Assembly (NCBI GenBank): GCA_004764695.1
Contig: SMSO01000025.1
Coordinates: forward strand, 791,102-855,101
DNA length: 64,000 bases
Direction of reading: 5' to 3'
Source of the DNA: Schizochytrium sp. TIO01
Lineage: Eukaryota > Sar > Bigyra > Thraustochytrida > Thraustochytriidae
The notes under the pieces were generated by a model that worked only from the letters and a program-made list of their open reading frames with translations, had not been told where the DNA came from and searched no databases. Below, piece by piece: positions 35,920-45,742 of this stretch. The position numbers and the translations under genes were made by a program. The number at the start of each line of letters is the position of its first letter. Position 1 is the stretch's first letter.

Positions 35920-38900
35920 ATGAAAGCAAATTTAGCACGTGCGCCCCGTCGAATACGCAGGAGAAAACATAGTGACCAGGGAATCCTTGTGGGCTCGGCA
36001 TCCAAAGATTTAGAGGAACGTATTGCTCTGCAACATCGTGTTCACGCATTGCGAGGCCTAGCTAAGACCTGTGCCACAGCAAAAGCGTTCGGTGGATCAT
36101 ACTGTACTCGTGTAGAGAAAGCAGCGTTTGCAATCCTCCGTGCAATGCTCTGCACAAGCAACCAATTCGATCACACTCGAAAAGAATCAGAACCAGATGC
36201 ACTTCGTGCATACACAATTACATTCAAACAATGGTGTTTAGATTTGAGTAGTCAAGTCAAAGATTCCACAGATCGTGTTTGTCTTGCTGCAGAGTCTTCT
36301 CCTCTCTACCGTTGTGTACGTGTAGTGGCAATGCGGAAAAACTTAGCTAGAGCTGCACAAGAGCTCGAAACCCTTTTAACTCGATACATGCAGGATATTC
36401 TTCCCTGGCTTGAAGCTAGTGAGCAACGTCGCGTGAAGCAAGTCCTCGAATGCGTCCACGTCCAGTATGCCACCTACGAAGTAGAAAGAGACATGCGCGT
36501 GCGCGATATGCAAGAGGAAAGCTTAGCAAACTCTCTTCGCGCAGAGCTACAAGTCCTTCACCGACTCGTTCTTAAGCGGGGAGAGGAACTCCGAAAGCAA
36601 CACGAAATGGAAGAAGCACGCTGTGCACGAATTCTGAAACGCATGGATTGTCTCGGTGTCGACCATAGTGAAAAACAGAGTGACAGAGATGAACTTGCTC
36701 ATGAGCGTGCAATTATTAAACTCCAACCTCTCCCTTACTCCCCGCGACTTTTAAATCTTACTCATGCCGACGTAAATATGCGCAGACGCGCAGAAATTGA
36801 ACGCTTTCGAAGTATACCAATTGACTCTCGGCTGCGTTTCTATCACATAAATAATCATTTGTATCAAGACACAAAGGACGCGAACAGGAATGAACTGCAT
36901 CTGCTGTCAGGTACGCATTTAAGTCAAGAAGAAACCAAAGAAGGTGATGCAACTAAGAGTTATCGAGATAAAGAGGGGTCAAACGGAATCGTTATGACAG
37001 AAAAAGCTGTCAACGAACTTCCTAGACGTAAAGCCCTAGATGATTTTTGGAAATGTACAGATTGGAGCCTAGCTGAAGAGCATCGTCTCGTTCTTGATGC
37101 TTTGGCAACAATTTCTGCATGCAATCCTGTTGAAGTTGTCAGGGAGCTTCAGCGCCTTCCACTGGGGGAGCTTGGATTTCGCACGGAACATCTAAGCAAC
37201 ATTAAATTAAAAAGACGACCAACCAAAGGTGTAGTGTTTGCATATCTTCATTTTATTGGATCACCAATGAAACACGCTATTGCTCTTAGCCATCAACGTG
37301 AAGAGCGCCCTGATAGCATTCAGAATGCCGATGATGACGCAGATCATGACCCATGGGCAATACATGATGAAGTTGACAACCGGGACGAAGTGATTGTTCA
37401 AGCGGAAATGAACCGTGCTCGTCAGATTATTTGCCATACACTCCACATCGAGCGATTTTCCAATTTACTTAATGAATCTCGAAACAACAAACTTATACGC
37501 CGGCTCACTGATGTGAGACCTGGTGATACGATAGCTGTGGATGCAGCGGAAGATTCTTTGCGTGCTTCAGTAAGAGTATTCATGGCCTCGTCAAATGTAC
37601 ACAATATTATGGACCTCCTAGCTCGTCATCTGGATGATGCTAGGTTAGTTAGGGTATGCTGTATGGCGCTTACGGAATTACTCGCAGCTGATGATTTTGC
37701 TGGGTCCGCAGATTCTGTTCGGTACTCCTTCATACAAGAGGGAGGAGTTAACATGCTTCTCAGCGTTGTAGATATATTCCGGTCAGAGAGTGTTGACACT
37801 GCAGGTACAGCCTTGCATGTTCTTCATACAATATGTCGTTGGCGAAATCCATCTCTTCTTGCTGAACTACTCGTTCACAAGGCTGTCGCTAGATGTGCAA
37901 TATCTTTGTATGATTTTGAAACCCACCCATACGCTTTGGAACATGCATGTGGTATCCTTTGCATCATTACCGAAACAGAGCCAGGGCGAGATGCAGTAAC
38001 AAAGCTACCATTCGGAGCTTCTTACATTTGCAAAGCGATGCTTGCAAGTCCTGTTAAAAGAGCGTTTGCTCCAGCCCAGCGACTCGGCTGCGAGTGTGTA
38101 GCAAACGCATTGCTCAATCATCCTATCAATGCCCACTTAATTGCTCAGGACCCAGAAGATGGCGGCATTCGCTATCTCAGCGAAGTTACAACAAGGGCCC
38201 CAGGCAACCTCGTAGTATATCGCACGGCCTGCTCAGCGCTTGCACGCCTCGCTCGATATGAAGGAAAATCCCTTCTTAGACGACGTGCTATTGCGCTTGA
38301 GACTACAATTCATGCCATGCAGCGATTCCATGCCGACGAGCATATTCAAGCTCATGGACTTCTTACGCTAGCATACACAGTGGAGTCTGCTCAATCTCAA
38401 CGCTTCTATATCCTGTGTGAAAAAAAGGGATTTGAGAGAATTACTGGATGTCTGAGTCAAAAGGGCCTTGCCAGAGTGCATTGGCGTGCACCATATGCGC
38501 TTTGTGAACTTGTGCGAAGTCAGCACCCCCGCAGGAGATGTACATGGCATGTTTTTCGAGCTATGCAAGAGGATGGCGTGTTAGCGAAGCTTATTGAAAT
38601 TGCCTTCACATCATCTGCAGATTCGCAAATGCTTTTCTGGAGTTTTCGCTTTCTACGTTTACTTTTGCGGTCATGCACCCGTATCAACCTTATACGGCCT
38701 ACATTAGATGGACTGGAGAATCTCGACAGCTCGGATTCAGAAGATGAGGGAGCAGGCGAAACACATGAACAGGAAAGCGGAGGTGAGGATGGTGAGCATG
38801 CAGAGCAAGATATCCAAGTTGAAATCCCTGATCCCCCTCCAGAGCCAGAGGTTTGTAAACGAGAAAAGGACGAGAGTTTGGCAAGCTTCCTTAAAAGGCA

Positions 38901-39630
38901 AGCAGAAGCAGAAGCAAAAGCGAAAGCTCTTCAAGATGCATATCTGAAGGCTGTTGAGGAGGCTAAGCTTCCGCCTATTGAATTGCGGGAGGCATGGAGA
39001 GCTACACTAATATCACTAGGGCAGGATAATTTGAAAGCTTTTGACAAAGCAGTAAGTGCGCTAAAATTCGTAGAATTTGACCCTCCAGCCGCAAAAGAAG
39101 CCTTGCATCTTATTTTTGTATGGCTACAGGCTGTAGATGATATTATGTGCGCTGCGAAGCCTGCAGAAGAGCTCTCCTTTCAGCTAGGCCGCTTTCTTTA
39201 CACGTGCCGGCAGGAAGAGACAGTCATGGAGATGCTCACTCAAACGATGCATATTGTGATTGATTTTCTTGAAGAAAACCTCGGCGAGCGAATTAAGCTT
39301 CAAAGAGAGTATGAACAAAGTTTGCGCAGGTGGCAGCGAGAGCAGGAAGAAGACTTGGCTTTTGACACAAACTCGGTGTTTGCCGATATCTTTCGTCCAA
39401 AGCGAAAACCGATGCCACCTACTTTGGATTCTCTACCCAGCTGGGTAACAGCATCTCTTATTGGATTTCAAAGATCTTTTGCCATAGACCATCTCGAAAC
39501 AGCGCGAGTTCGTTTTGCAGTCTCCAGCAAACCTCTTGCTGCCTCTTTAGATTGTTTGCAACAAACCCTTCAGAAACTTTTTGCAAGTCTCCCGCCCTTG
39601 TCGAAGAGCTCAATTCCCTGCGAAGCATAG
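35920..39630 (+). CDS. Large ARM-repeat protein, unknown function
   Basis: 1,236 residues in one uninterrupted frame from an ATG. Residues 1-30 are very basic (RAPRRIRRRK). Residues about 140-255 are charged and probably coiled coil, and 280-390 is a polar linker. An alpha-solenoid of armadillo-type repeats runs from about 555 to 925, with typical patterns such as GGVNMLLSVVDIF and RVCCMALTELLAADD. It is followed by an acidic low-complexity stretch (about 934-977, Asp/Glu/Ser and PDPPPEPE), an Ala/Lys/Glu coiled coil (about 985-1010, RQAEAEAKAKALQDAY) and a second helical domain to the C-terminus. ARM solenoids bind protein partners; the partner here is unknown. Nothing indicates a signal peptide or membrane segment. 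A cytoskeletal, ciliary or scaffold role is possible but not shown. Confidence 0.88.
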   Translation: MKANLARAPRRIRRRKHSDQGILVGSASKDLEERIALQHRVHALRGLAKTCATAKAFGGSYCTRVEKAAFAILRAMLCTSNQFDHTRKESEPDALRAYTITFKQWCLDLSSQVKDSTDRVCLAAESSPLYRCVRVVAMRKNLARAAQELETLLTRYMQDILPWLEASEQRRVKQVLECVHVQYATYEVERDMRVRDMQEESLANSLRAELQVLHRLVLKRGEELRKQHEMEEARCARILKRMDCLGVDHSEKQSDRDELAHERAIIKLQPLPYSPRLLNLTHADVNMRRRAEIERFRSIPIDSRLRFYHINNHLYQDTKDANRNELHLLSGTHLSQEETKEGDATKSYRDKEGSNGIVMTEKAVNELPRRKALDDFWKCTDWSLAEEHRLVLDALATISACNPVEVVRELQRLPLGELGFRTEHLSNIKLKRRPTKGVVFAYLHFIGSPMKHAIALSHQREERPDSIQNADDDADHDPWAIHDEVDNRDEVIVQAEMNRARQIICHTLHIERFSNLLNESRNNKLIRRLTDVRPGDTIAVDAAEDSLRASVRVFMASSNVHNIMDLLARHLDDARLVRVCCMALTELLAADDFAGSADSVRYSFIQEGGVNMLLSVVDIFRSESVDTAGTALHVLHTICRWRNPSLLAELLVHKAVARCAISLYDFETHPYALEHACGILCIITETEPGRDAVTKLPFGASYICKAMLASPVKRAFAPAQRLGCECVANALLNHPINAHLIAQDPEDGGIRYLSEVTTRAPGNLVVYRTACSALARLARYEGKSLLRRRAIALETTIHAMQRFHADEHIQAHGLLTLAYTVESAQSQRFYILCEKKGFERITGCLSQKGLARVHWRAPYALCELVRSQHPRRRCTWHVFRAMQEDGVLAKLIEIAFTSSADSQMLFWSFRFLRLLLRSCTRINLIRPTLDGLENLDSSDSEDEGAGETHEQESGGEDGEHAEQDIQVEIPDPPPEPEVCKREKDESLASFLKRQAEAEAKAKALQDAYLKAVEEAKLPPIELREAWRATLISLGQDNLKAFDKAVSALKFVEFDPPAAKEALHLIFVWLQAVDDIMCAAKPAEELSFQLGRFLYTCRQEETVMEMLTQTMHIVIDFLEENLGERIKLQREYEQSLRRWQREQEEDLAFDTNSVFADIFRPKRKPMPPTLDSLPSWVTASLIGFQRSFAIDHLETARVRFAVSSKPLAASLDCLQQTLQKLFASLPPLSKSSIPCEA

Positions 39631-40171
39631 TTTGTTGACTCCATCTCGAAATTTCACAACTTCACAGATTTCCCTCTAACTCGGACCTAGGGGAGCAGCT
39701 GTGAAAGATACTGTACATAAGCCCCTCGACCTTACAACAGCACATCAGATGTTTGCCTTGATATCCAGAAAGAGTATCCCAACATATTAAAAAAAATTGG
39801 TTTACGTCTCTATCAAAGTTACATATATTAACCGCTTTTCCGAACTGTTTACGCGACACAGCTTGATATTTTCTCCAAGGTTATTGGCACAAGGTAAAAT
39901 TAGAGGCTCTCTCCTGCGCGCGAATCTGAATCGAGGGTTTCCTTTCTAAATTGTTGTTGGAAGAATCACAGTGACTTTTTTGTGCATATATCACTCTAGC
40001 TCGTAGAGGTTCCATATCCACTCCTACCAGTCATATGTATGCTTAACCGACTACGGATAAGATTGTCAAGAGGAGAACGGCTTTGGCTTCAGCAGAGCCG
40101 GATTGAGCGACCCTTTGGTCTACAAGACGATTAAGGTGGGGTGAACCTGTGAACCTTTGTGCATAGGCACG
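39631..40171. other. Intergenic region, no gene seen
   Basis: 3' flank of the ARM gene and 5' flank of the transporter gene. No conserved element was recognised. Confidence 0.55.
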
Positions 40172-41842
40172 ATGGAAGTGGCTCTATTTAGCAACCGCTT
40201 CACGACCCTGACCTTCTGCGTGCTGTTGGACTCGATCTGTGGTCTTCAATACATCTATGGCACCTTTTCTGTTCCTATCAAGAACCGCTTCCATCTGAGT
40301 CAGACCGTCATCGACAATGGCGGCCTCGCACAAAACATCGGTAACAACTTTGGTATTTTCGCCGGTCCTGTTCTCGATGCGATTGGGCCTAAGCCAGTCA
40401 TTGTCACGGCAGGTCTGATCGGCGGTCTTGCGTATCTTGCCATGTTTCTCATGTATGATGAAGCGTGGGCCATCGCAGAGCACCCTTGGATGCTCTATCT
40501 CATCCTCTTCTTTCAAGGTCAAGCCCAAATGCTAGCCGACATGTCTATTGTTGTCACTGTCTCACGACGCTTTCAGGATACGCGAGGCCTCGCCATTGGT
40601 CTTTGCAAGTCCTTCTTGGGTCTAAGCGGGTCGATCGCCGAGCAGATCCAAGTGACTTTTTTTCCAGGTGCTGCGGATTCTGATGACCCAAAGGAGCTCC
40701 CATTTGTTCTCTTTTTGAGCATCTACTTCACTTGCATTTGCTTTTTGGTTGCGGTTTTTGTACAGGCAGGTGAACCCTATGAGGGCCTCAGCGCAACAGA
40801 GCGTTATCAGCGTAGAATTGCGGCAACGGAGGTCATCACTACGGCTATTCGCTTCATGCCGACAATTATCTTGCTTCTTTTGGGCTCGATTGCATGGAAG
40901 TACGGACACGGTAATTCTCGAGCAGTCGAGTTAGTTTTCTCGATTTGTATCTTTTGTGCAATGGTCTGTTTATTGACTTTGATTTCTCGCGGTTCAGATG
41001 AGCGAAAAGCTCTTGATGATGAAGAGTCTGATGATCGCACAGGATACAGCGAGCCCTTTACAGGAGACGACAACCAGTTCACAGAAAGTTTGCTTCGAGA
41101 TGGAGATCATGAAGATGATCTCCATCAAAACTCCTCTAACGACCACGACCGGGCCAATACAAATAACCAAGAGGCTCTGCCTGCTCCTGACATGACAATG
41201 CGGGAAGTCACACGAGACCCTGCGTTTTGGATTCAAACAACTACTTTACTCATTGCCTGGGGTGCAGCACTTACCGTGATTAATAATGTTGGACAAATCA
41301 GTGAGGTTGTTGGCATGTCCAAGGGAGCCAAGGATCTCGTCCCAAGTTTGATCTCTATTTTTAATTGTCTTGGACGACTAACTGCTGGTTTGACCTCAGA
41401 TGATCTGGTGCGAAATGGAATCCCGCGTCCAGTAGTTTTTGGATCTGTAGTGGCACTGCTTGGCGTCATGATTTGCATCCTCATCATTTCAACTCCGGCT
41501 GCTGTGTATACGAGTGCTATTCTTGTGGGCTACTTGTATGGCGGCCTTAATGTGCTGAGTCCTGCAATTTTAGGTGATCTCTTTGGTGTCAAAAACATTG
41601 GCGTTGTTTACTCTTCATCTATGCTTGCCGTTATTGCTGGATCTTTCTTTATTGCTAATAAGTTATTCGCAATAGTCTACGAGGCGCACGCACAGCGTGA
41701 CGACCAGGGGCGCGAATACTGCATTGGTGCTCCCTGCATCCGACTATCCATAGGAATTACTTCAATTCTTTGTGTTGGGATTGGCCTTATTCATACTACA
41801 TATTTTTACCGCCGCTTTGCGCACAAACCAACCACAATTTAG
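40172..41842 (+). CDS. MFS transporter, NFD4/nodulin-like type
   Basis: 556 residues from the ATG at 40172; the frame extends to an upstream TTG. The protein is polytopic with about 12 hydrophobic segments in two halves. A hydrophilic acidic/Asn-rich loop (about 272-348, DDEESDD, SSNDHD) separates them, as is usual between MFS transmembrane helices 6 and 7. Hallmarks shared with NFD4/nodulin-like proteins of plants, oomycetes and other protists are GLQYIYGTFSVPIK near the N-terminus, TVINNVGQI (368-376), GRLTAG (401-406), GIPRP (416-420), and YGGLN with AILGDLFG in the second half. The substrate is unknown; family members have been linked to organic acid, amino acid or metal transport. The cellular membrane is not predicted. 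Confidence 0.85.
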   Translation: MEVALFSNRFTTLTFCVLLDSICGLQYIYGTFSVPIKNRFHLSQTVIDNGGLAQNIGNNFGIFAGPVLDAIGPKPVIVTAGLIGGLAYLAMFLMYDEAWAIAEHPWMLYLILFFQGQAQMLADMSIVVTVSRRFQDTRGLAIGLCKSFLGLSGSIAEQIQVTFFPGAADSDDPKELPFVLFLSIYFTCICFLVAVFVQAGEPYEGLSATERYQRRIAATEVITTAIRFMPTIILLLLGSIAWKYGHGNSRAVELVFSICIFCAMVCLLTLISRGSDERKALDDEESDDRTGYSEPFTGDDNQFTESLLRDGDHEDDLHQNSSNDHDRANTNNQEALPAPDMTMREVTRDPAFWIQTTTLLIAWGAALTVINNVGQISEVVGMSKGAKDLVPSLISIFNCLGRLTAGLTSDDLVRNGIPRPVVFGSVVALLGVMICILIISTPAAVYTSAILVGYLYGGLNVLSPAILGDLFGVKNIGVVYSSSMLAVIAGSFFIANKLFAIVYEAHAQRDDQGREYCIGAPCIRLSIGITSILCVGIGLIHTTYFYRRFAHKPTTI

Positions 41843-42519
41843 ACTGTACCTGTATCAAAAGTTTTGTCTGTAATTTTGTGCTTTCTGTTGCCTTGAACTC
41901 ACCCGATATTACTTAAGTTTGAAAAACAAAAACTGTATATCCTCCTACCTACTGCCTATCAATCACCAGAAATGGAAATGGTATCTTCAGTGAAAGGGCC
42001 GAAGCTTCTTGTACCATTAAGTTGCTAAATACTTGTATACCTCAAGTAAAGAGGTGCTTACATAATGCCCAACAAACACTTTTTCTGCCGTTTCTTCCAC
42101 TCTTCCTTTTCGTTTCCTGAGTTGTAGAGTTGCGAAACCTCAAATTTGAACGCATGCACACACGGTTTTCCTTCTTCTGCATAGAGAGTCTTATTTGTGT
42201 TGTAGTAGTAAGACGGTTTCAAAATTAAGTACGAAGTCAAATAATTGACTAAAAGACGCATTCAAAGTCATTTTATTGTATTTCTCCATTGACTGTGTAG
42301 TCGTAGCCCATATGTCACGTTCCAAAGTGTTTTAGAAATGATGTCTTTTCCTATACACCGATCAGACCAGCTTGTTATGGACGATCAAGTTTGCATTGCA
42401 TTTTATCTTCTATGATATCAACTTGTCTCTGGAAAGAGATGAAAGAGACAATGATAATTCTGCTCTAGCTCCGATGATTTGACCTGTTTCGAAGCGCGTG
42501 TGATGATACATGATAATCG

Positions 42520-42531
42520 CATCACGTGATG
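42520..42531. other. 12-bp perfect palindrome with CACGTG core
   Basis: CATCACGTGATG. The CACGTG core is the classic bHLH/bZIP E/G-box. It lies about 700 bases past the transporter gene and is not next to a start codon. Confidence 0.5.
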
Positions 42532-44245
42532 GCTATACGATCACTTCTTTTTTGCCGCTGAAAGGATCATCGAAACACGCGAGGAAACCTTGCATCGGCC
42601 TACCTTTATTTTTGCTGCTTATTTTTGTTTTTGTTTTTTCAATGGTTGGCTGCTAAATCTCGATTCAACAGCAAACTCAAACGCTTGATTCCAAGTTGCT
42701 CGGCAAAGCGGGCTCCCAAATATTTACTCTCTTCCGCTCGCTGTGTCGTTTATCAGGTGTACAAACTCCATGCCTTCGCATAGAGGTGCATTATATGCTC
42801 ATTATGATAGCTTGAAAATGTATGGTTTCGTCTAGCTAAACTGTCTTGCAAGAACAATAGACGAAGTGACCCTGTTGAGGTTATAGGCAAGCCTGTGGTG
42901 GACACACTATGTTTAATTTGCAATGCAATGCGTCATTATCCCAAGTCAATTAAAATAGCCACTCCTATGTTGTAGATTAATTTCGCTTACTCTTAGAAAA
43001 ACCAGTAAAGCGCTTCTCTCCAACGAAGCTTCAAAGTATGCGACTCTGTTAACAAATCAATGTTCGTCTCCATCGTGAATTGCCTCTTCTTCCGGTTGAC
43101 TACGTGCTCAATTCGCTTTGTACCAACTCAAGCAAGTCCTTTCGAGCCATCTCAAGGAACAAAGGTAGCCTTCATTTATATATTATTCCTCCATTAGTGT
43201 GCAGAATTTAGATGGTGAGAGCATATAAAATAAATCCACTTAGACAATATGGCGCTCCCTTTCAAACAAGTAAGAACTTTCAATTCTTTGACAAATGCAA
43301 CTCTTTATTACAATATTACTCAAGGTACGAGCTGGAACTCACAGCGCAGCGAAACCTTTCACTAGGCTTTGGAAATTGAATGCCTAAGTACTTTCTCAAT
43401 GTCCCGAGTGTGCTGTCGTGATTGCTCAAAGGGCGGCTACTTTTCAGCTATTACCACTATCATTAACAACCCTTATTTTAAAAAAGTAAGTTCTTTCTTT
43501 TCCTCACTTTTTCAACAAATCAATTCTATTTAATAATATATAAGATAGAATTTACAAGCAGAAAAATCCCTATTTTTCACTATTATGATCAATGGTGAGT
43601 AGATCGACGTCGTGATGCCTGATCTCTGAACCTGTAACTGGGCCTTAAACACGCTCTGGTTGGCATTGTGGCTCAAAGTTGCTGCTACTGCAAAATGAGC
43701 AGGCGCATCATTTATTGTTCTCTTAATCTAGTATATATACCTGTTGATACACTCGAGCAAGCCCATAGCAAAGCACAGCATTCTGGAGGTGGACCGGCAG
43801 TGCGTTTTACATGCTAGCTAGAACAGACTCCTGGTGCGCACCCTCACCACGGCTATGGATTTATCATTAGTCCTTTCAACGGGTTTATGAAACTTGGATA
43901 GTACCTACTCGGAATACGCCTTTTCAACAATTCTCCCAAAGGGCATCATTATCCACTGAGATGAGAATAAATGTTTTTGTTTTTAAAGCTCAGTGGATGC
44001 CTGGTAGGCTCTGTCTACCAGAAACTCGATTTCCCTCAACCATTCCTCCCTCACTTCCGAATCCAAAGTCTGAAACTCAGACTCCCCTCACAGCCTTATA
44101 CCTAGCATCTCCTATGCCGCTCTAATAGTAGATATAGATAGCTTGCCCTTGAAAGGACGTTCTCTGTCCAAGATGGCCTTCTTATAAATCCAAGATGGCA
44201 CTCCATCGCTCTCTTGACTAGCGCCGCGCCTTGTATTCTCGTTAT

Positions 44246-44267
44246 GCCTCATTGATACCAATGAGGC
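44246..44267. other. Short hairpin (9-bp stem, ATAC loop)
   Basis: GCCTCATTG and CAATGAGGC are perfect inverted copies around ATAC. No T run follows, so a terminator role is not supported. Confidence 0.6.
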
Positions 44268-44395
44268 GTGGAAAGTATCTCACAAAGGTAAAGCGCGCTG
44301 ACGCGGTCCCTTAAAGCAAAATTTTGACCGCAAAGCCACCGCGGCAAGACAGTCGGCAACGCTTCTGGGGAGCTTGACCGCTTAAGCAATTAGCT

Positions 44396-44423
44396 TCTCC
44401 TCTCTCTCTCTCTCTCTCTCTCT
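44396..44423. repeat. (CT)n microsatellite
   Basis: About 12 CT dinucleotides, one of the few simple repeats inside the gene island. Confidence 0.9.
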
Positions 44424-45742
44424 GTTAAGGACCAGATGGCGTCGGCCACACCGCGGCTATGTCTTCGTAGATAGAAATTTGACTAATCATGGCACTAAGA
44501 GGCTGTCAGTTCTGCCTTACAGTTACCTATAAGCAGCAAACCCAATTCTAATTTTATAGTCTCTTTTCATTTCTTCATGCTTTATTTCAAGTTGTTGATT
44601 CGTTTGCAGAGGTTTAGCATATAAGGTACTTAGTATGGAGAACAAGAGTTATAAGTCACTTTTCCTGCATCCCTAAGTTTTTTTTGTGATGAATGAGGTG
44701 GTCGCCAAAAAGTCGCGGAGACCGGCTACATGCGAGGTTACCCGCTTCGGGATGTGCTGGAAAGCTGGGAGGTCAGGTTGAGAAGAGAACTATGATGGGG
44801 GTAAATTTGAGGCCCTGAGAGCTCACTTGGGGCTGTCAAGTATATATAGCTGATACATCTTCAGGCAGGGGAGGAATGGCGAGGTCCTGGTTCCCGTATG
44901 TTAAAATTAACGAGATTTCTGTGCACGATCCATGTTTTTCGCTCATAAAGAGGTAACTTTGTCAGTTGCTATTTCTCTCCTCAGACAATTCAACAAAAGA
45001 ACATGTTTTGTTTGACAAAGACCGCACATATACCTGACTGTCTGACTGACTGAGTAGTTTTTATCGGGAGAAAAGAAACAGCGAGCAAGGTTCTATATAG
45101 AAAGTTGAACGATCAAAAGCCACTTTCTCTTCTTTTTCAGCTTGTAGTGTTAATATAGGTAGTGGTGCGATCAGAGCAGAGGAAGAACTTTTCTTTACTT
45201 CTATACATATTACTAGGAGACACTAGTGGCACTAGTGTTTTTTGTTTTATTTTACTTTATTTTTGACAAATGTTTTTTTTTTGTTTTTTTTACTTTCTTA
45301 CTTGACTAGTGAAGAGACCGCGGCGTGAACTCGGCTTCTTCGCAATTGTTTTTGTCACGTCAGCAAAACACCAACTGAGAAGGCCAGAAGCTTCGAGGCT
45401 TCAACGTTGGTTTGTGCTGACTTGGCTTCTGGTATCCTGTCGGGGGCCGAGGCGTTGTATCACATCCTTCGAAGTTGCTGCTGCGTCAAGGTCGTTATCC
45501 AGTGCGCAGCAGGCTTTCCGGGTAGATTCACAAGTCAGAATCCAGGTTCTTGCCAAGAGAAGGGGGGCTTGCTTCTAACGTGGTGTGGTGCTTCTGTCTT
45601 TCGAAATTTGCAAAGGTTCACTTCGCACGGGAAGGGAGCAGTAGAAAAGTACACCGTGCAATAAATTCACTTTAGGGGCGTTGTAAGCTCCATATTTACG
45701 TATATACTTTTTTTAAGAGTGCTGTTTGAACTGCACGTGATA

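Larger units (their letters stand above)
41843..45742. other. Long intergenic region (3.9 kb), no convincing gene
   Basis: Contents noticed: a 12-bp palindrome CATCACGTGATG at 42520-42531; AGTACCTACT at 43900-43909; a 9-bp hairpin at 44246-44267; a CT run at 44396-44423; and long T runs near 45268-45292. Frames at 45309-45664 lie just upstream of the sulfatase but have no recognisable features and are probably leader or promoter DNA. No RNA gene was recognised. Confidence 0.55.

Noticed and set aside
43051-43230. Possible 42-residue spliced frame starting MFVSIVNCLFF with a 40-base intron
   Set aside because: The intron would be implausibly short and the product featureless. It is likely chance.
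45309-45664. Overlapping 85-89 codon frames upstream of the sulfatase
   Set aside because: No features and no splice site joining them cleanly to the sulfatase ATG. More likely leader or promoter DNA.
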